Positions 32,045-42,338 of a stretch of DNA of 64,000 nucleotides are shown piece by piece. Positions within the stretch are counted from its first letter, which is position 1, and each line of letters opens with the position of its first letter. The notes under the pieces are model-generated. The model ran no database searches. It had not been told where the DNA came from and worked only from the letters and a program-made list of their open reading frames with translations. Origin of the DNA: Bolinopsis microptera (Eukaryota; Ctenophora; Tentaculata; Lobata; Bolinopsidae); contig NC_087075.1 of assembly GCF_026151205.1 (NCBI RefSeq), forward strand, positions 1,977,911 to 2,041,910, read 5' to 3'. A program made the translations under genes and the position numbers.

Positions 32045-35000
32045 GGATTGGAACGTTCAATGTTAGATCCCTAGTGAACAAAACAGTCGGAGTGTTAGAG
32101 CATCTTCAAGAAGTTGATTGTGACATCTGTTTTGTACAAGAAACCTTCTTTCGTGATGGAAACACAGCTAAGATAAAGGAGATCAAAGACCTTGGTTGGA
32201 ATATACTCTCGGATCCAAGAAAACACAGAGGAGGAGGAGGTATAGCTATGCTATTTCGTGATGTGCTCCAGTTGAAGTGTAATAGTAAGGTCATGAAGTA
32301 CAAATCCTTCCAAGTGATGGAATCACTGCTACAATCTCAACAAGATATTGTGAGACTTGTGAACTTGTATCGGCCTCCTTATACCAAGAAGGCTCGGTAC
32401 ACGGAGTGTGCCTTTTTAGAAGAATTCGAAGACTACCTTAAAGACCTCACAGTCAAACCTGGCTTCCCCATCATTGCTGGAGATTTCAACTTTCACATGG
32501 AAAAGCCTGAAGAACACTACCCAAAGAAGCTCTACCAACTCCTGGAGGAGTATGATCTATACCAACACGTTCCCCTTGAACCAACCCATGACCAAGGTGG
32601 AACCCTAGATCTTGTAGTGACTAACCGATCCTTCAAGGAAAAACTGACTTCATTCGAAATCTGTCCCTCTAGAACCAAATCTGACCACTTCCTTGTCCTC
32701 TTCGATGCAGACATCAAGACAAAGACCAAAGAAGACGCAAAATTCATGAACTACAGAAACTTTAATTTAATTGATACAGAACAGTTTAAAGAAGATATTT
32801 TAATTTCAAAACTGACAAACTTCCCTAAAGACATGTCTCCGAATGATGCTGTTGTCCTTTACAACACCGTGCTCACTCAGTTAATGGATAAACACTGTCC
32901 TTACATAAAAAAGAAGATTACTAAGAAGCCAATGCCTTGGTTAGACCTGGAACTTCGTATTCTCAGGCGAAAGAGAAGAACTGCTGAACGTGCGTGGAGA
33001 AAAGATAAAGTTGATGATATAGACAGTGCAAGATTTGAGTACCTGAGATCGGATTATGTTAAGCTAAGAGATGAGTTTTCCCGACTAGAGTTTGTCAAAA
33101 GATGCGCTCACCACAAAACCTCTCTTAGGTCCTCTTCAGGGGATACTAAAGCGTTGTACAAAAAAGTCAACAGGCTTTTAGGAAATGACACCCAAAACCT
33201 TCCAAACTACAAGGATCCTGTGAAACTGTCAGAAGATTTCAAAGATTTCTTCGCTGAAAAGGTTGCAACCATCAGACAAGCCATTGAGAAGGAAGGAAAA
33301 GACAAAGACAAAGACAAAGACAAAGACAAAGACAAAGACAAAGACAAAGACAAAGACAAAGACAAAGACAAAGACAAAGACAAAGACGAAGACAAAGACA
33401 AAGATCCTGTTCTTGATAAAGACTGCATCTTTGATAATTTCTCTGAGATAACAGCTGATGAACTCAAAGACCTGGTATCAAAGATGTCCAACAAGTTCTG
33501 CTGCTTGGATCCGATCCCAGCATTTCTCTTAAAAAACTGTGTCGATGAACTAACACCTTTTTTACTTCATGTATTGAACTCATCCTTGAAGACTGGAGTC
33601 TTTCCCTCAGATATGAAGAAAGCAGTCATCAAACCGACTTTGAAGAAGGAAAATGCTGATGTTGATATTCTCAGTAACTATCGACCAGTGTCTAACCTTT
33701 CTGCCTTCTCTAAGATCCTAGAGAGAATTGTACTAAATCAGCTTAATGTCCATCTAACGAACCATAGCCTTTACTCAAAAGTCCAATCTGGATATCGCCC
33801 TAATCATAGCTGTGAAACATTTCTTGTTAGAATGTGTGATGATCTAAACAAAGAAATTGAAGCTGGGAATGTTGTTATAGTTGTACTTCTCGACTTAAGT
33901 GCAGCATTTGATACCATTGACCACACAGTCTTATTGGAAAAGCTTATGAAGGACTATGGAATTACTGGAAGTGCACTGCAATGGATAAAGTCCTACCTTG
34001 AGAAAAGACACTTCTGTGTTAAGATTGATGATACTCTTTCATCTTTCTTGGAGCTGCTGTTTGGAGTTCCCCAGGGATCACTCTTGGGGCCTATTCTTTT
34101 CATCCTTTATATCAAAGCTCTCCAGAAAATTGCGGCCAAATATGGTCTTGATATACAGCTCTATGCAGATGATTCTCAACTGTACATCTCATTTAAACCA
34201 AACCGTGTGGTACAGTTCATTGATGTCCAAGACAGAACAAACAAATGTCTTGCAGAGATAAAAGCATGGATGGTGAACAACTACATGAAACTGAACGAAA
34301 CAAAGACAGAACTACTGGTGTTAGGAAAGAGCCATGTTCTAAAAAAGTGTGAACTCAGTGTCAGACTGCAATTTGGAAGCACTGAAATTCTGCCTACGGG
34401 GTGTAAAGGAGACAGCTGGAAGAGTCTGGGTGTCAAATTTGATGAAACTCTAAATATGGAAAGACAGATCAATAATGTCAAAAGGAAATGCAGCTGGACA
34501 ATGATGACTCTAAGAACCATTGGTCGTTACCTTGATGAAGGCATTAAATTGATGCTGGTGAAACAACTGGTCATATCTAAATTAGACTACTGTAATTCTC
34601 TTTACATGAATCTACCCAAGACCAGATTGAACAAACTTAGATCAACCCTTAATGGGGCAGTTCGTTTCATCTATAACATAGAAGAGAGGACCACGGACTT
34701 GGTTCCCTTCTATAAGAAGGCCCACATACTCCCTATAGACCAACGAATCTTCTTTAAAGTTTGTCTTTTAACCCACAAATCAGTTCACGGTACTGCACCT
34801 GATTACCTCAAAGCACTACTGGATGTGGATGTAGTGGATAAAGAACTCTCAAACACCATGACCATGACCAGGTCGAAGAGACCTGATGACCATCTCATGC
34901 TCAGGGTACCAAAGAATAAAAGATCCAAAGTTGATGACAGACGTTTCTCAAGCCATGCACCGATTGCATGGAACTCTCTTCCCCTGATGTTGAGATGTAT

Positions 35001-35058
35001 CACTGATACCAACTGTTTCAAGCGAATGTTAAAGAATCATTTATATAATCAGTTCTGA
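32041..35058 (+). CDS. LINE ORF2, endonuclease and reverse transcriptase
   Basis: The open frame is already in use at 32041 with LRIGTFNVRSL, the first EEP motif, before any in-frame ATG. The EEP continues with DICFVQETFF, GGGGIAMLFR, IIAGDFNFH, GGTLDLVVTN and KSDHFLVLFD. A (KD)n stretch encoded by an in-frame GACAAA repeat (33299-33400) links it to the RT: NYRPVSNLSAFSKILERI, QSGYRPNHSCET, LLDLSAAFDTIDH, GVPQGSLLGPILFILYI and the catalytic LYADDSQLY near 34159. Thumb and C-terminal region follow to the stop at 35058. All catalytic motifs are present. The lack of an ATG at the start suggests reinitiation or frameshifting from ORF1. Confidence 0.85.
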   Translation, partial: LRIGTFNVRSLVNKTVGVLEHLQEVDCDICFVQETFFRDGNTAKIKEIKDLGWNILSDPRKHRGGGGIAMLFRDVLQLKCNSKVMKYKSFQVMESLLQSQQDIVRLVNLYRPPYTKKARYTECAFLEEFEDYLKDLTVKPGFPIIAGDFNFHMEKPEEHYPKKLYQLLEEYDLYQHVPLEPTHDQGGTLDLVVTNRSFKEKLTSFEICPSRTKSDHFLVLFDADIKTKTKEDAKFMNYRNFNLIDTEQFKEDILISKLTNFPKDMSPNDAVVLYNTVLTQLMDKHCPYIKKKITKKPMPWLDLELRILRRKRRTAERAWRKDKVDDIDSARFEYLRSDYVKLRDEFSRLEFVKRCAHHKTSLRSSSGDTKALYKKVNRLLGNDTQNLPNYKDPVKLSEDFKDFFAEKVATIRQAIEKEGKDKDKDKDKDKDKDKDKDKDKDKDKDKDKDEDKDKDPVLDKDCIFDNFSEITADELKDLVSKMSNKFCCLDPIPAFLLKNCVDELTPFLLHVLNSSLKTGVFPSDMKKAVIKPTLKKENADVDILSNYRPVSNLSAFSKILERIVLNQLNVHLTNHSLYSKVQSGYRPNHSCETFLVRMCDDLNKEIEAGNVVIVVLLDLSAAFDTIDHTVLLEKLMKDYGITGSALQWIKSYLEKRHFCVKIDDTLSSFLELLFGVPQGSLLGPILFILYIKALQKIAAKYGLDIQLYADDSQLYISFKPNRVVQFIDVQDRTNKCLAEIKAWMVNNYMKLNETKTELLVLGKSHVLKKCELSVRLQFGSTEILPTGCKGDSWKSLGVKFDETLNMERQINNVKRKCSWTMMTLRTIGRYLDEGIKLMLVKQLVISKLDYCNSLYMNLPKTRLNKLRSTLNGAVRFIYNIEERTTDLVPFYKKAHILPIDQRIFFKVCLLTHKSVHGTAPDYLKALLDVDVVDKELSNTMTMTRSKRPDDHLMLRVPKNKRSKVDDRRFSSHAPIAWNSLPLMLRCITDTNCFKRMLKNHLYNQF
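33299..33402 (+). repeat. In-frame (GACAAA)n coding microsatellite
   Basis: About 17 near-perfect hexamers encode Lys-Asp repeats in the linker between endonuclease and RT of the LINE ORF2. The frame is kept and the length is probably variable between copies. Confidence 0.9.
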
Positions 35059-35449
35059 TGTTTTTCTTTCCATTGTCTTCATTTTGCAAGACACATTGGC
35101 TTTTATTTTTTACCGCACTCCATTTTATGCCTTGATCTCTTACTTACTTGGATCTGATTCTTTCTTGATTGATTATGTCACTGTACTAACCTTTATTTAC
35201 CTACATGTACTGTATGGTTTCTGCTTCTATTTAGTTTAGTGTGGTTTACAATAAAAGATGTTTTAATTTTGTCTTTGCCTTATGCTGAGTTATACTTTAG
35301 TTCACTTTTTACACTTTTGCTCACATCACTCACAGTCAGCCGCTCTGACATGGTTAACCACCTTCCTTGTGTTGTTGGTTAATCATATGAGCGGGATATA
35401 AATACCTCATTTCATTTCATTCATTTCATTTCATTTCATTTCATTTCAT

Positions 35450-36007
35450 ATCTAGAACACTGAACAGCGTACAAATTATTCGATTGATGCCGGCTGCACA
35501 TAAACTTTAAGGGCTAACGCTATCCTGGCCTCGTGTATCGCGTCGGGGAGCTTATCTAAGTCTTCTTCTTTACCATTAGTTCTTACCATTATTCTTTTTG
35601 TTTAAGGAAAAACTTATGGTGAAAAATAATATTTTTTGAGACAGACTTTAATATTTCATAAATCTGTGCTCAGTAATCGAAATGAGTTTATTGTCTTTTT
35701 TCATATAGTTTTATCTTATCTATAAGGTGTCCAGTTCCATGGACGTCAATCATGTCCCTAATCCATTCCACGCAGTGATTTCGTAACAGAATTACAGGGA
35801 TCATACAGTCGATTAAAAATCGTTTAGATTCTGTCAAATATTTTTAAGTCTTGGCTGATATGAGATTATCAAACAATAAATAAATATTTTTGTCACATTT
35901 AATATTTAAGGTAAAAATATTTCTGTTGTTATATTTGATTTATCACTTTATCAGTCGTATTAAACTACATAATATATAAAAAAATTAAATATATCAGAAG
36001 CCAGAAC
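35450..36007. other. Intergenic, no gene seen
   Basis: AT-rich DNA between the LINE tail and the signal-peptide exon at 36008. No promoter motif strong enough to name was recognised. Confidence 0.4.
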
Positions 36008-37554
36008 ATGAAAACGACGGTGATAATTATTACGACTTTGCTTTGGTTACCCCTAAAAGGTAAGGATAAATTTAGTTTAATGATAAATTTAAATTTTAAT
36101 AAGTATTATTATACAGTAGCTTACCTCGTTATAACGCGCATCGATGGAGGAGATTATTCCTTAGGAGATAATTTAGCCCAAAAAAACCGCGTTATAGCAA
36201 GGTCTGCATTTTAACGAGGTTTGATTTTGAAGGCAAATTATCACATACCGAGGTCCGAGCTTGTGTTATAAGAAGATTTGTAGAGTTAAACACATATTAT
36301 ATAAGATCAGTGTTTGGTGCACATATTCCCTTGATGCTATTTTATACTGAAAGAGCTTTGTCATGAACAAATCCATACTACACAGTGCAACTTTTAGTTT
36401 ATCGTAAACTTAAAATTGTAACTTTAAGTACTATTTTCATTTTGCATATTACATTGGTAATAAAAGAGGGAGGAAACCCCAAATACCGCGTTATAACGAG
36501 GTCCGTCGCGTCGCTTTATTATAGTGGTCAGGTGCGTTTTAACGAGGTTATACAGCAATATCATTCGGTTTAAGTAAGACAACAAATTGATCAATCAGGA
36601 TACATATTACACATATTATGTAATTATGTAATGCTGGTTTTTATAATTTATTCAAATCAACACTATTTCTTTAATTTGACTGATTGAAAATGGTATAAAT
36701 TATAATGTGACAATCTCTTAAAGTGTTCACTACTTCAGGTGCACTAAGACCGGAGGAACCAGGAGAGATAGTACCTGCATCTGTGTCTCAGTCTGCGACT
36801 TATAAAAATGACGTGGCTAAGTATGGAGCAGATAATGCTATAGACAGGGACCTGAGCACCCGTTCTTATGCAATACCAGGAGGGGATAGTAAGCCCTGGT
36901 TTAGAGCGTCTCTAGATAAGGAACACTGCATTAAGCAGGTAGTGCATTATTATGGCTCACGTGAGTCCATGAAGAACACTCACACCTGCTCTAGAGACTC
37001 GTGTACCTGTGAGGGAGGGTGGTGTGATTGGTTGCCCCTCACAGTGTACCATGAAAACACGGTCTTTGGAGATTATGTCCCCTCCGGGTGTAAACTTGGG
37101 GACACTGTAGAAATAAATAGGCAGGGAGATGTCTTAGACATTGTCTACGTGAATGAAATAGTGATCATCGCAAAATTAGGTAGTCTATTGAAGTCATAAA
37201 TTTTAAGTTGCTTTTCCAGATATTATTAAGAAATTATCAAATTATATCATGTCATAGCTTCATGAGTTATACTTAGCTATTTTTTTAAAGTGACATTAGA
37301 TTAAGACGATATTTCATGATAGTTTACTAGTTGCGCAAAAAAACGACATTCTAAAATTATAATATCTACCGAAGGTTGCGAGGAACTGAGCCTAAAAAAC
37401 GTCGTATCAACGGAGCCTGGACTTCCTGTAGCACATGGAACACTGATGACGGTACAATGCGAAACAGGCTTCATCAACAAAAGAGGCAAAGCGAGGTGTA
37501 TGGATGGAGAGATAGTTGGCCTTGTCTATGATGCACCACTTTGTGATATCATAA
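36008..37554 (+). CDS. Secreted F5/8-type C (discoidin) plus Sushi protein, partial
   Basis: Three exons join in phase. Exon 36008-36059 encodes a signal peptide, MKTTVIIITTLLWLPLKG. Exon 36739-37179 encodes a discoidin/fucolectin-like domain with ASVSQSATYKNDVAKYGADN, AIDRDLSTRS and KPWFRASLD, and several cysteines. Exon 37375-37554 encodes a Sushi/CCP domain with EGCEELSLKN, LMTVQCETGF, GKARCMDGE and DAPLC. It ends at a good donor, ATAA then gtaagt, so further exons must follow, but none was recognised before 41 kb. Such proteins bind carbohydrate or cell surfaces outside the cell. The first intron carries a MITE (36112-36556), and the intron after the Sushi exon opens into a large duplicated repeat. 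Confidence 0.8.
36112..36556. mobile_element. Tigger/pogo-like MITE in intron 1
   Basis: The left end CAGTAGCTTACCTCGTTATA and the right end, complementary to CTGTATAACCTCGTTAAAAC, are imperfect inverted repeats. The left one is preceded by TA. Internal words such as gcgttataacgaggtc repeat the motif. Ends with CCTCGTTATAACGC are familiar from pogo/Tigger-type elements. No transposase is present. Confidence 0.6.
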
Positions 37555-37794
37555 GTAAGTTAACACCTTAAAAACCACTTAATAAGATTATTATTTAAAC
37601 TCTTAAATTAATATTATAATAATATGTCATGCACGAGGAAGAGGTACTGCGAATTTCTCGAATATGTTAGCGCGAGTTACTTTGGTAACTAAACCGCAAA
37701 GCAAAATAAAAATTTCGAGATTGCGATGAGGCGCTGCAAACATTCCACACTATAAGTATAATTCTGTCTGGTCAACAAAACTTTATTAACATAA

Positions 37795-40545
37795 TTTTAC
37801 CAAAACCCATAATCATGGGTAGAGTGGACCGCTGCCAGTGTCTCTCTTTCCCAAACAAAAGGAAATGATATTAATTTGATTGACCGTTCTCAAATGCAAA
37901 ATGATACCGAGAATGAAATCGGTCGCTCGCTTTTCCCATTCATTCACGGCTTACAATCAATCACATGTTGTAAAAATTCCTTTGGGTTGCGTTCGGGTCG
38001 ATATACCTAGTATTTCGGGATAAGGGTGGTACTGGTAGTTAGTGAATTAGCTGAAGTTTATTGATTCTTTATTGCTGAGTACAGCTGCCTTCGGGTAGTT
38101 CTTCTTAATCTATTACAATTGTAAATTAATGGGAAAAGCGAGCGACCGATTTCATTCTCGGTATCATTTTGCATTTGAGAACGGTCAATCAAATTAATAT
38201 CATTTCCTTTTGTTTGGGAAAGAGAGACACTGGCAGCGGTCCACTCTACCCATGATTATGGGTTTTGGTAAAATATCATCTCTTTTTGATTATAATGTCA
38301 GGGTATTTAATAAAGTCGAAATATAAACTGATATTTTCATTAATAAGGAGGAAGTTTCAACGATTTCGAAATTTTTCCTTTAAAAACATTTCCTTGTGTT
38401 TAGGGAAGCATATCGGTCGATCACTGACTGAATATGCCACTTAATACTCATTCAAGTTGGCATTAAATTCATATATAATGACATTAAACTGTCGTGGCAA
38501 AGCAGAGTTTGTTGGAAATCACGAATGAGCAAAATTCTCACCTTTCGCACGTGCAAACTTTGAGCGGACGTTGCGTGCGCATCCAATACTGAATCGCCGT
38601 AAATTTTTGCATAGCGGTATTTTATATATAGTTTGATAAGAGTGCAAAGTTTCAAAAGATTTCAAATAGAACTTGGATCACAGCGGGACTCCAAAGTTGA
38701 TAAAAATCGTGAAAACACCAATTTTCAGTGATTTTAGCAATTTTTAATCAATTTGGGCGTGTCCCCACGTGTGCAACTTTTCGATTTTCAACTTTAAAAC
38801 TAGCCTAATGCACAATTTATACCTAACCCAAGGGATAGCCCAACACCAGAGAATACTAAATCGCAAAATTGACGTTTTTATAAAATAATTTTTCAAAAAA
38901 GCACTTACTTCAAAGGCAAATATCTTTATGAAGGAGTAAGATAAGAAAACTTTCCGGTAGATTTTCAGAATGCTTGAACAATTATCTAAGGTGATAAAAA
39001 AAATACTTTTAAATGGTGTAAAATCAATTTTAAAAGTTATTACTTTGTCAAAAATCAAGTTTTAAAAACGGTTAACTTGATGACGTCATCAAGGGGTGTT
39101 TATGACGTCAAATAATTTTTTTATACAATATAAACTAAAGTGTAAACAATTATTTTCAAGATCTGTGGTCGGAAATGGCTGTATCTTTTATACTTTTGAA
39201 TCTATGGACACTTAAATTTAGGATACAATTGACTACAATTACATTTGACTGTCAAAGCGTCTATCCCTGAATGGTGGTAGTTACTACTGCTGAAGTTTAT
39301 TGAATCTTTATTGCCGAGTACAGCTGCCTTTGGGTAGTTTTTCTTAGTCTATTACAATTGTAAATGAATGGGAAAAGCGAGTGACCGATTTCATTCTCGG
39401 TATCATTTTGCATTTGAGAACGGTCAATCAAATTAATATCATTTCCTTTTGTTTGGGAAAGAGAGACACTGGCAGCGGTCCACTCTACCCATGATTATGG
39501 GTTTTGGTCAAATATCATCTATTTTTGATTATAATGTCAGGGTAGGTACTTTATAAAGTCGAAATATAAACTGATATCTTCATTAATAAGGAGGAAGTTT
39601 CAACGATTTCGAAATTTTTCCTTTAATAACATTTCCTTGTGTTTAGGTAAGCATATCGGTCGATCACTGACTGAATATGCCACTTAATACTCATTCAAGT
39701 TGGCATTAAATTCATATATAATGACATTAAACTGTCGTGGCAAAGCAGAATTTGTTGGAAATCACGAATGAGCAAAATTCTCACCTTTCGCGCGTGCAAA
39801 CTTTGAGCGGACGTTGCGTGCGCATCCAATATTGAATCGCCGTAAATTTTTGCATGTAATTGTTTTATATATAGTTTGATAAGCATGCAAAGTTTCAAAG
39901 TATTTCAAGAAAAATTGTAATCACAACGGCACTCTAAAGTTGACAGAAAATGACGAAAACAGCAATTTTCAGTGATTTTAGCGATTTTCTATCAATTTGG
40001 GCGTGTCCCCACGTGTGCAACTTTTCGATTTTCAACTTTAAAACTAGCCTAATGCACAATTTATACCTATAGGAAGCAGAACTGAGCTCCACAACTCAAG
40101 GCATGGCCCAACACCAGAGAATACTAAATCGCAAAATTGACGTTTTTATAAAATAATTCTTCAAAAAAGCACAAACTTCAATGACGAATATTTTTATGAA
40201 GGAGCAAGCTAGAAAAACTTTCCGGTAGATTTTCAGAATGCTTGAACAATTATCTAAGGTGAAAATTTCCTCAGATTTTGAATACAATTACTTTTTAATG
40301 GTGTAAAGTCATTTTTAAAAGTTATTACTTTGTCAAAAATCAAGTTTTAAAAACGGTTAACTTGATGACGTCATCAAAGGGTGTTCATGACGTCAAATAA
40401 TTTGTTTATACAATGTAAACTAAAGTGTAAACAATTATTTTCAAGATCTGTGGTCGGAAATGGCTGTATCTTTTATACTTTTGAATCTATGGACAATTAA
40501 ATACAGGCTACAATTGACTGGCAAAGCGTCTATCCTTGAATATAT
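37795..40545. repeat. 1.24-kb direct duplication with inverted flank
   Basis: Bases 38051-39281 and 39290-40545 are direct copies offset by 1239 bp, differing by scattered substitutions and small indels. Bases 37795-37960 are an inverted copy of 38128-38275, so the left edge can fold back. Both units contain the palindrome gatgacgtcatcaa and a second tgacgtca. Short minus-strand frames occur in both units but show no family. Confidence 0.85.
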
Positions 40546-40559
40546 GTATATGTATATGT

Positions 40560-41180
40560 ATGTATAGGTAGTGCGCCATCGACAGTGAGCCGCGCGTGCC
40601 GACTGTAGGATGGTTTTTTAGCGCTAAATTCGGCCAGCACAATTTTCTTCAAACAAATAGATATTAAGTATCCTTCCCGACCTCCGATTGCAACAAAAAT
40701 TGGTAAGCTAACTCATAGACTTACAAGGAAAGTGTCCGAAAAGTTTATAGCATATCCAACCATCAGACATTATGTTACAGCTAAAAGCAGCGTATTTTGC
40801 CCCATTTTGATCACTATATCAACTCCGATATCCACCAAATTTTTCGGACAGTTGTGAAAGCCCTATTGGAAGGTCGTCGCCAATTTTCAGAATGATCTCA
40901 TTCAAGGAACTGAAGATATATCTAAATAATACGACAAAAATCAACGAATTTGGTCAAATTTGGTCAAATTACGCGACTTTTACAGCTAATTTTGCTCCAA
41001 AAGCCGCGCACCATCAAATATGGCACCTAGGCGAAACTCACTGATCTTTCCAAAAAGGTATGACAAATTTGGTATTGTGAAAATTCTCACAGTCTCTAGA
41101 AAACAATGGTACAAAAATTTTAAAAATCCGAGCAAGTTTATTTTTATGGTGCACCACCTAGTATGTATGTATGTATCACG
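40560..41180. repeat. Repeat unit with GTAGTGCGCCATC-like inverted ends
   Basis: The left end taggtagtgcgccatc and the right end, complementary to actaggtggtgcaccata, are imperfect inverted repeats about 600 bp apart. The left half matches 1350-1700 in reverse. It is probably an old non-autonomous DNA element. Confidence 0.5.
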
Positions 41181-41518
41181 ACAATCTGTCGTAAAACAGG
41201 GGTTCTAGAAAACCCACTTCCCGATGTTCCTGAAACCTGAAACTTTTTTTGCAGTCGGTTTGGTCAACGTCTAGACGCCCTGAAAAATTTCAGATCTCTA
41301 ACTCAATTTTAACATGGTTTTTAAAGCACCTGAATATGGCGATTTTGGGTTTTTTACCGAATTTCGTATAACAGTGCTGGCGAGTATTTTATGCAAATTT
41401 CTTAAAAATCTCAACATAACTATTTTTTATTCCTGTCATCTTTGACATCAAATTAGAATGTTTTGAACTAAAATAAATCTGCTGAACGACTTCCGATGAG
41501 TCTTAATGTCTGAAAAAC

Positions 41519-41582
41519 TCCTGCCGGAGGCGGCGGCCTTCGGCCGCCGCTTCCGGCCGGAGTGCACGCTTCGCGTGCACGA
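41519..41582. other. Pair of GC-rich TTCG-loop hairpins
   Basis: CGGCGGCC with loop TTCG and GGCCGCCG forms one stem, enclosed by further pairing of tgccgga and ccggc. Immediately after, GTGCACG, loop CTTCG and CGTGCAC form a second. They stand out in AT-rich surroundings. An array of agggggtataatagtaa units follows at 41606-41662. Confidence 0.8.
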
Positions 41583-41605
41583 AAGAGGCTTGTAACGTGT
41601 ACCAA

Positions 41606-41662
41606 AGAGGGTATAATAGTAAAGGGGGTATAATAGTAAAGGGGGTATAATAGTAAATGGGG
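41606..41662. repeat. Short tandem repeat ggggtataatagtaaa
   Basis: Three and a half units of about 17 bp directly follow the hairpin pair. The motif tataat recurs, but no transcript can be inferred. Confidence 0.8.
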
Positions 41663-42338
41663 TACATAGTATACCCACAATAAATGCAACGGTCGTGCTT
41701 GCCAGCACTGTGATAATGGCGCGAAATCTGGCAACAACTCAATAATTTTGGAATCGGTTTAGGTTAATACTTTAGCTATTTTCCTTACCATAGATATCAT
41801 ACGAACCTACAAATAAAAGTTTGATTATTTAGCAGAGTATGGCGGTGATCAGTGAGTACAATGTTCAATAAATGTTGTGTTATTTAAATACAAAAATCTC
41901 GACAAGTAAAATATTGATTCAGGAATCATGTTTCTAGATAAATAAACAAATTCGTTGTGAAAATGTACATTGTGCTTAAGCATAAAAAGATAAAAGGGTT
42001 GGTACGGCAGTTATTAAGCTATCTAAAATTTTAGAAAAACAGAAGAGAGAAGAAACTTGAAGGAATCATGACCACGGAAAGAAAAATGTCAAGACGGTAA
42101 GCATTAATTGGTTATTCTCAGTATCGATAGGGTTACTTTCATTCAATTACGTGGGCATTAGAAAGTCTCAATAGGTAAACTCTCAATAATGATAAATATT
42201 TAATACATGTCTCATGAGGTATTATTCTATTTGAGCGATTGTGTGAAACTCAGCTTAATTGAATAACACATTACTTTAATTTTAATTTCGAATAACACAT
42301 TACTCTCTGCAGGGACAGTTGGTAAACTGCAAACAAGA

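Larger units (their letters stand above)
30700..35452 (+). mobile_element. Full-length L2/CR1-type LINE
   Basis: Two intact ORFs (gag-like, and endonuclease plus RT) are followed by a 3' UTR of about 350 bp. The UTR ends in gagcgggatataaatacc and an (ATTTC)n tail at 35408-35450, a style of 3' end known for the L2 group. No stop or frameshift lies within the ORFs, so this copy is recent and possibly active. The 5' end is not defined; 30643-30690 is a dispersed repeat and may lie outside the element. Confidence 0.8.

Noticed and set aside
38051-40545. Long terminal repeats of a retrovirus-like element
   Set aside because: The two 1.24-kb copies are directly adjacent (about 8 bp between them) with no internal gag-pol region, primer-binding site or TG...CA ends.
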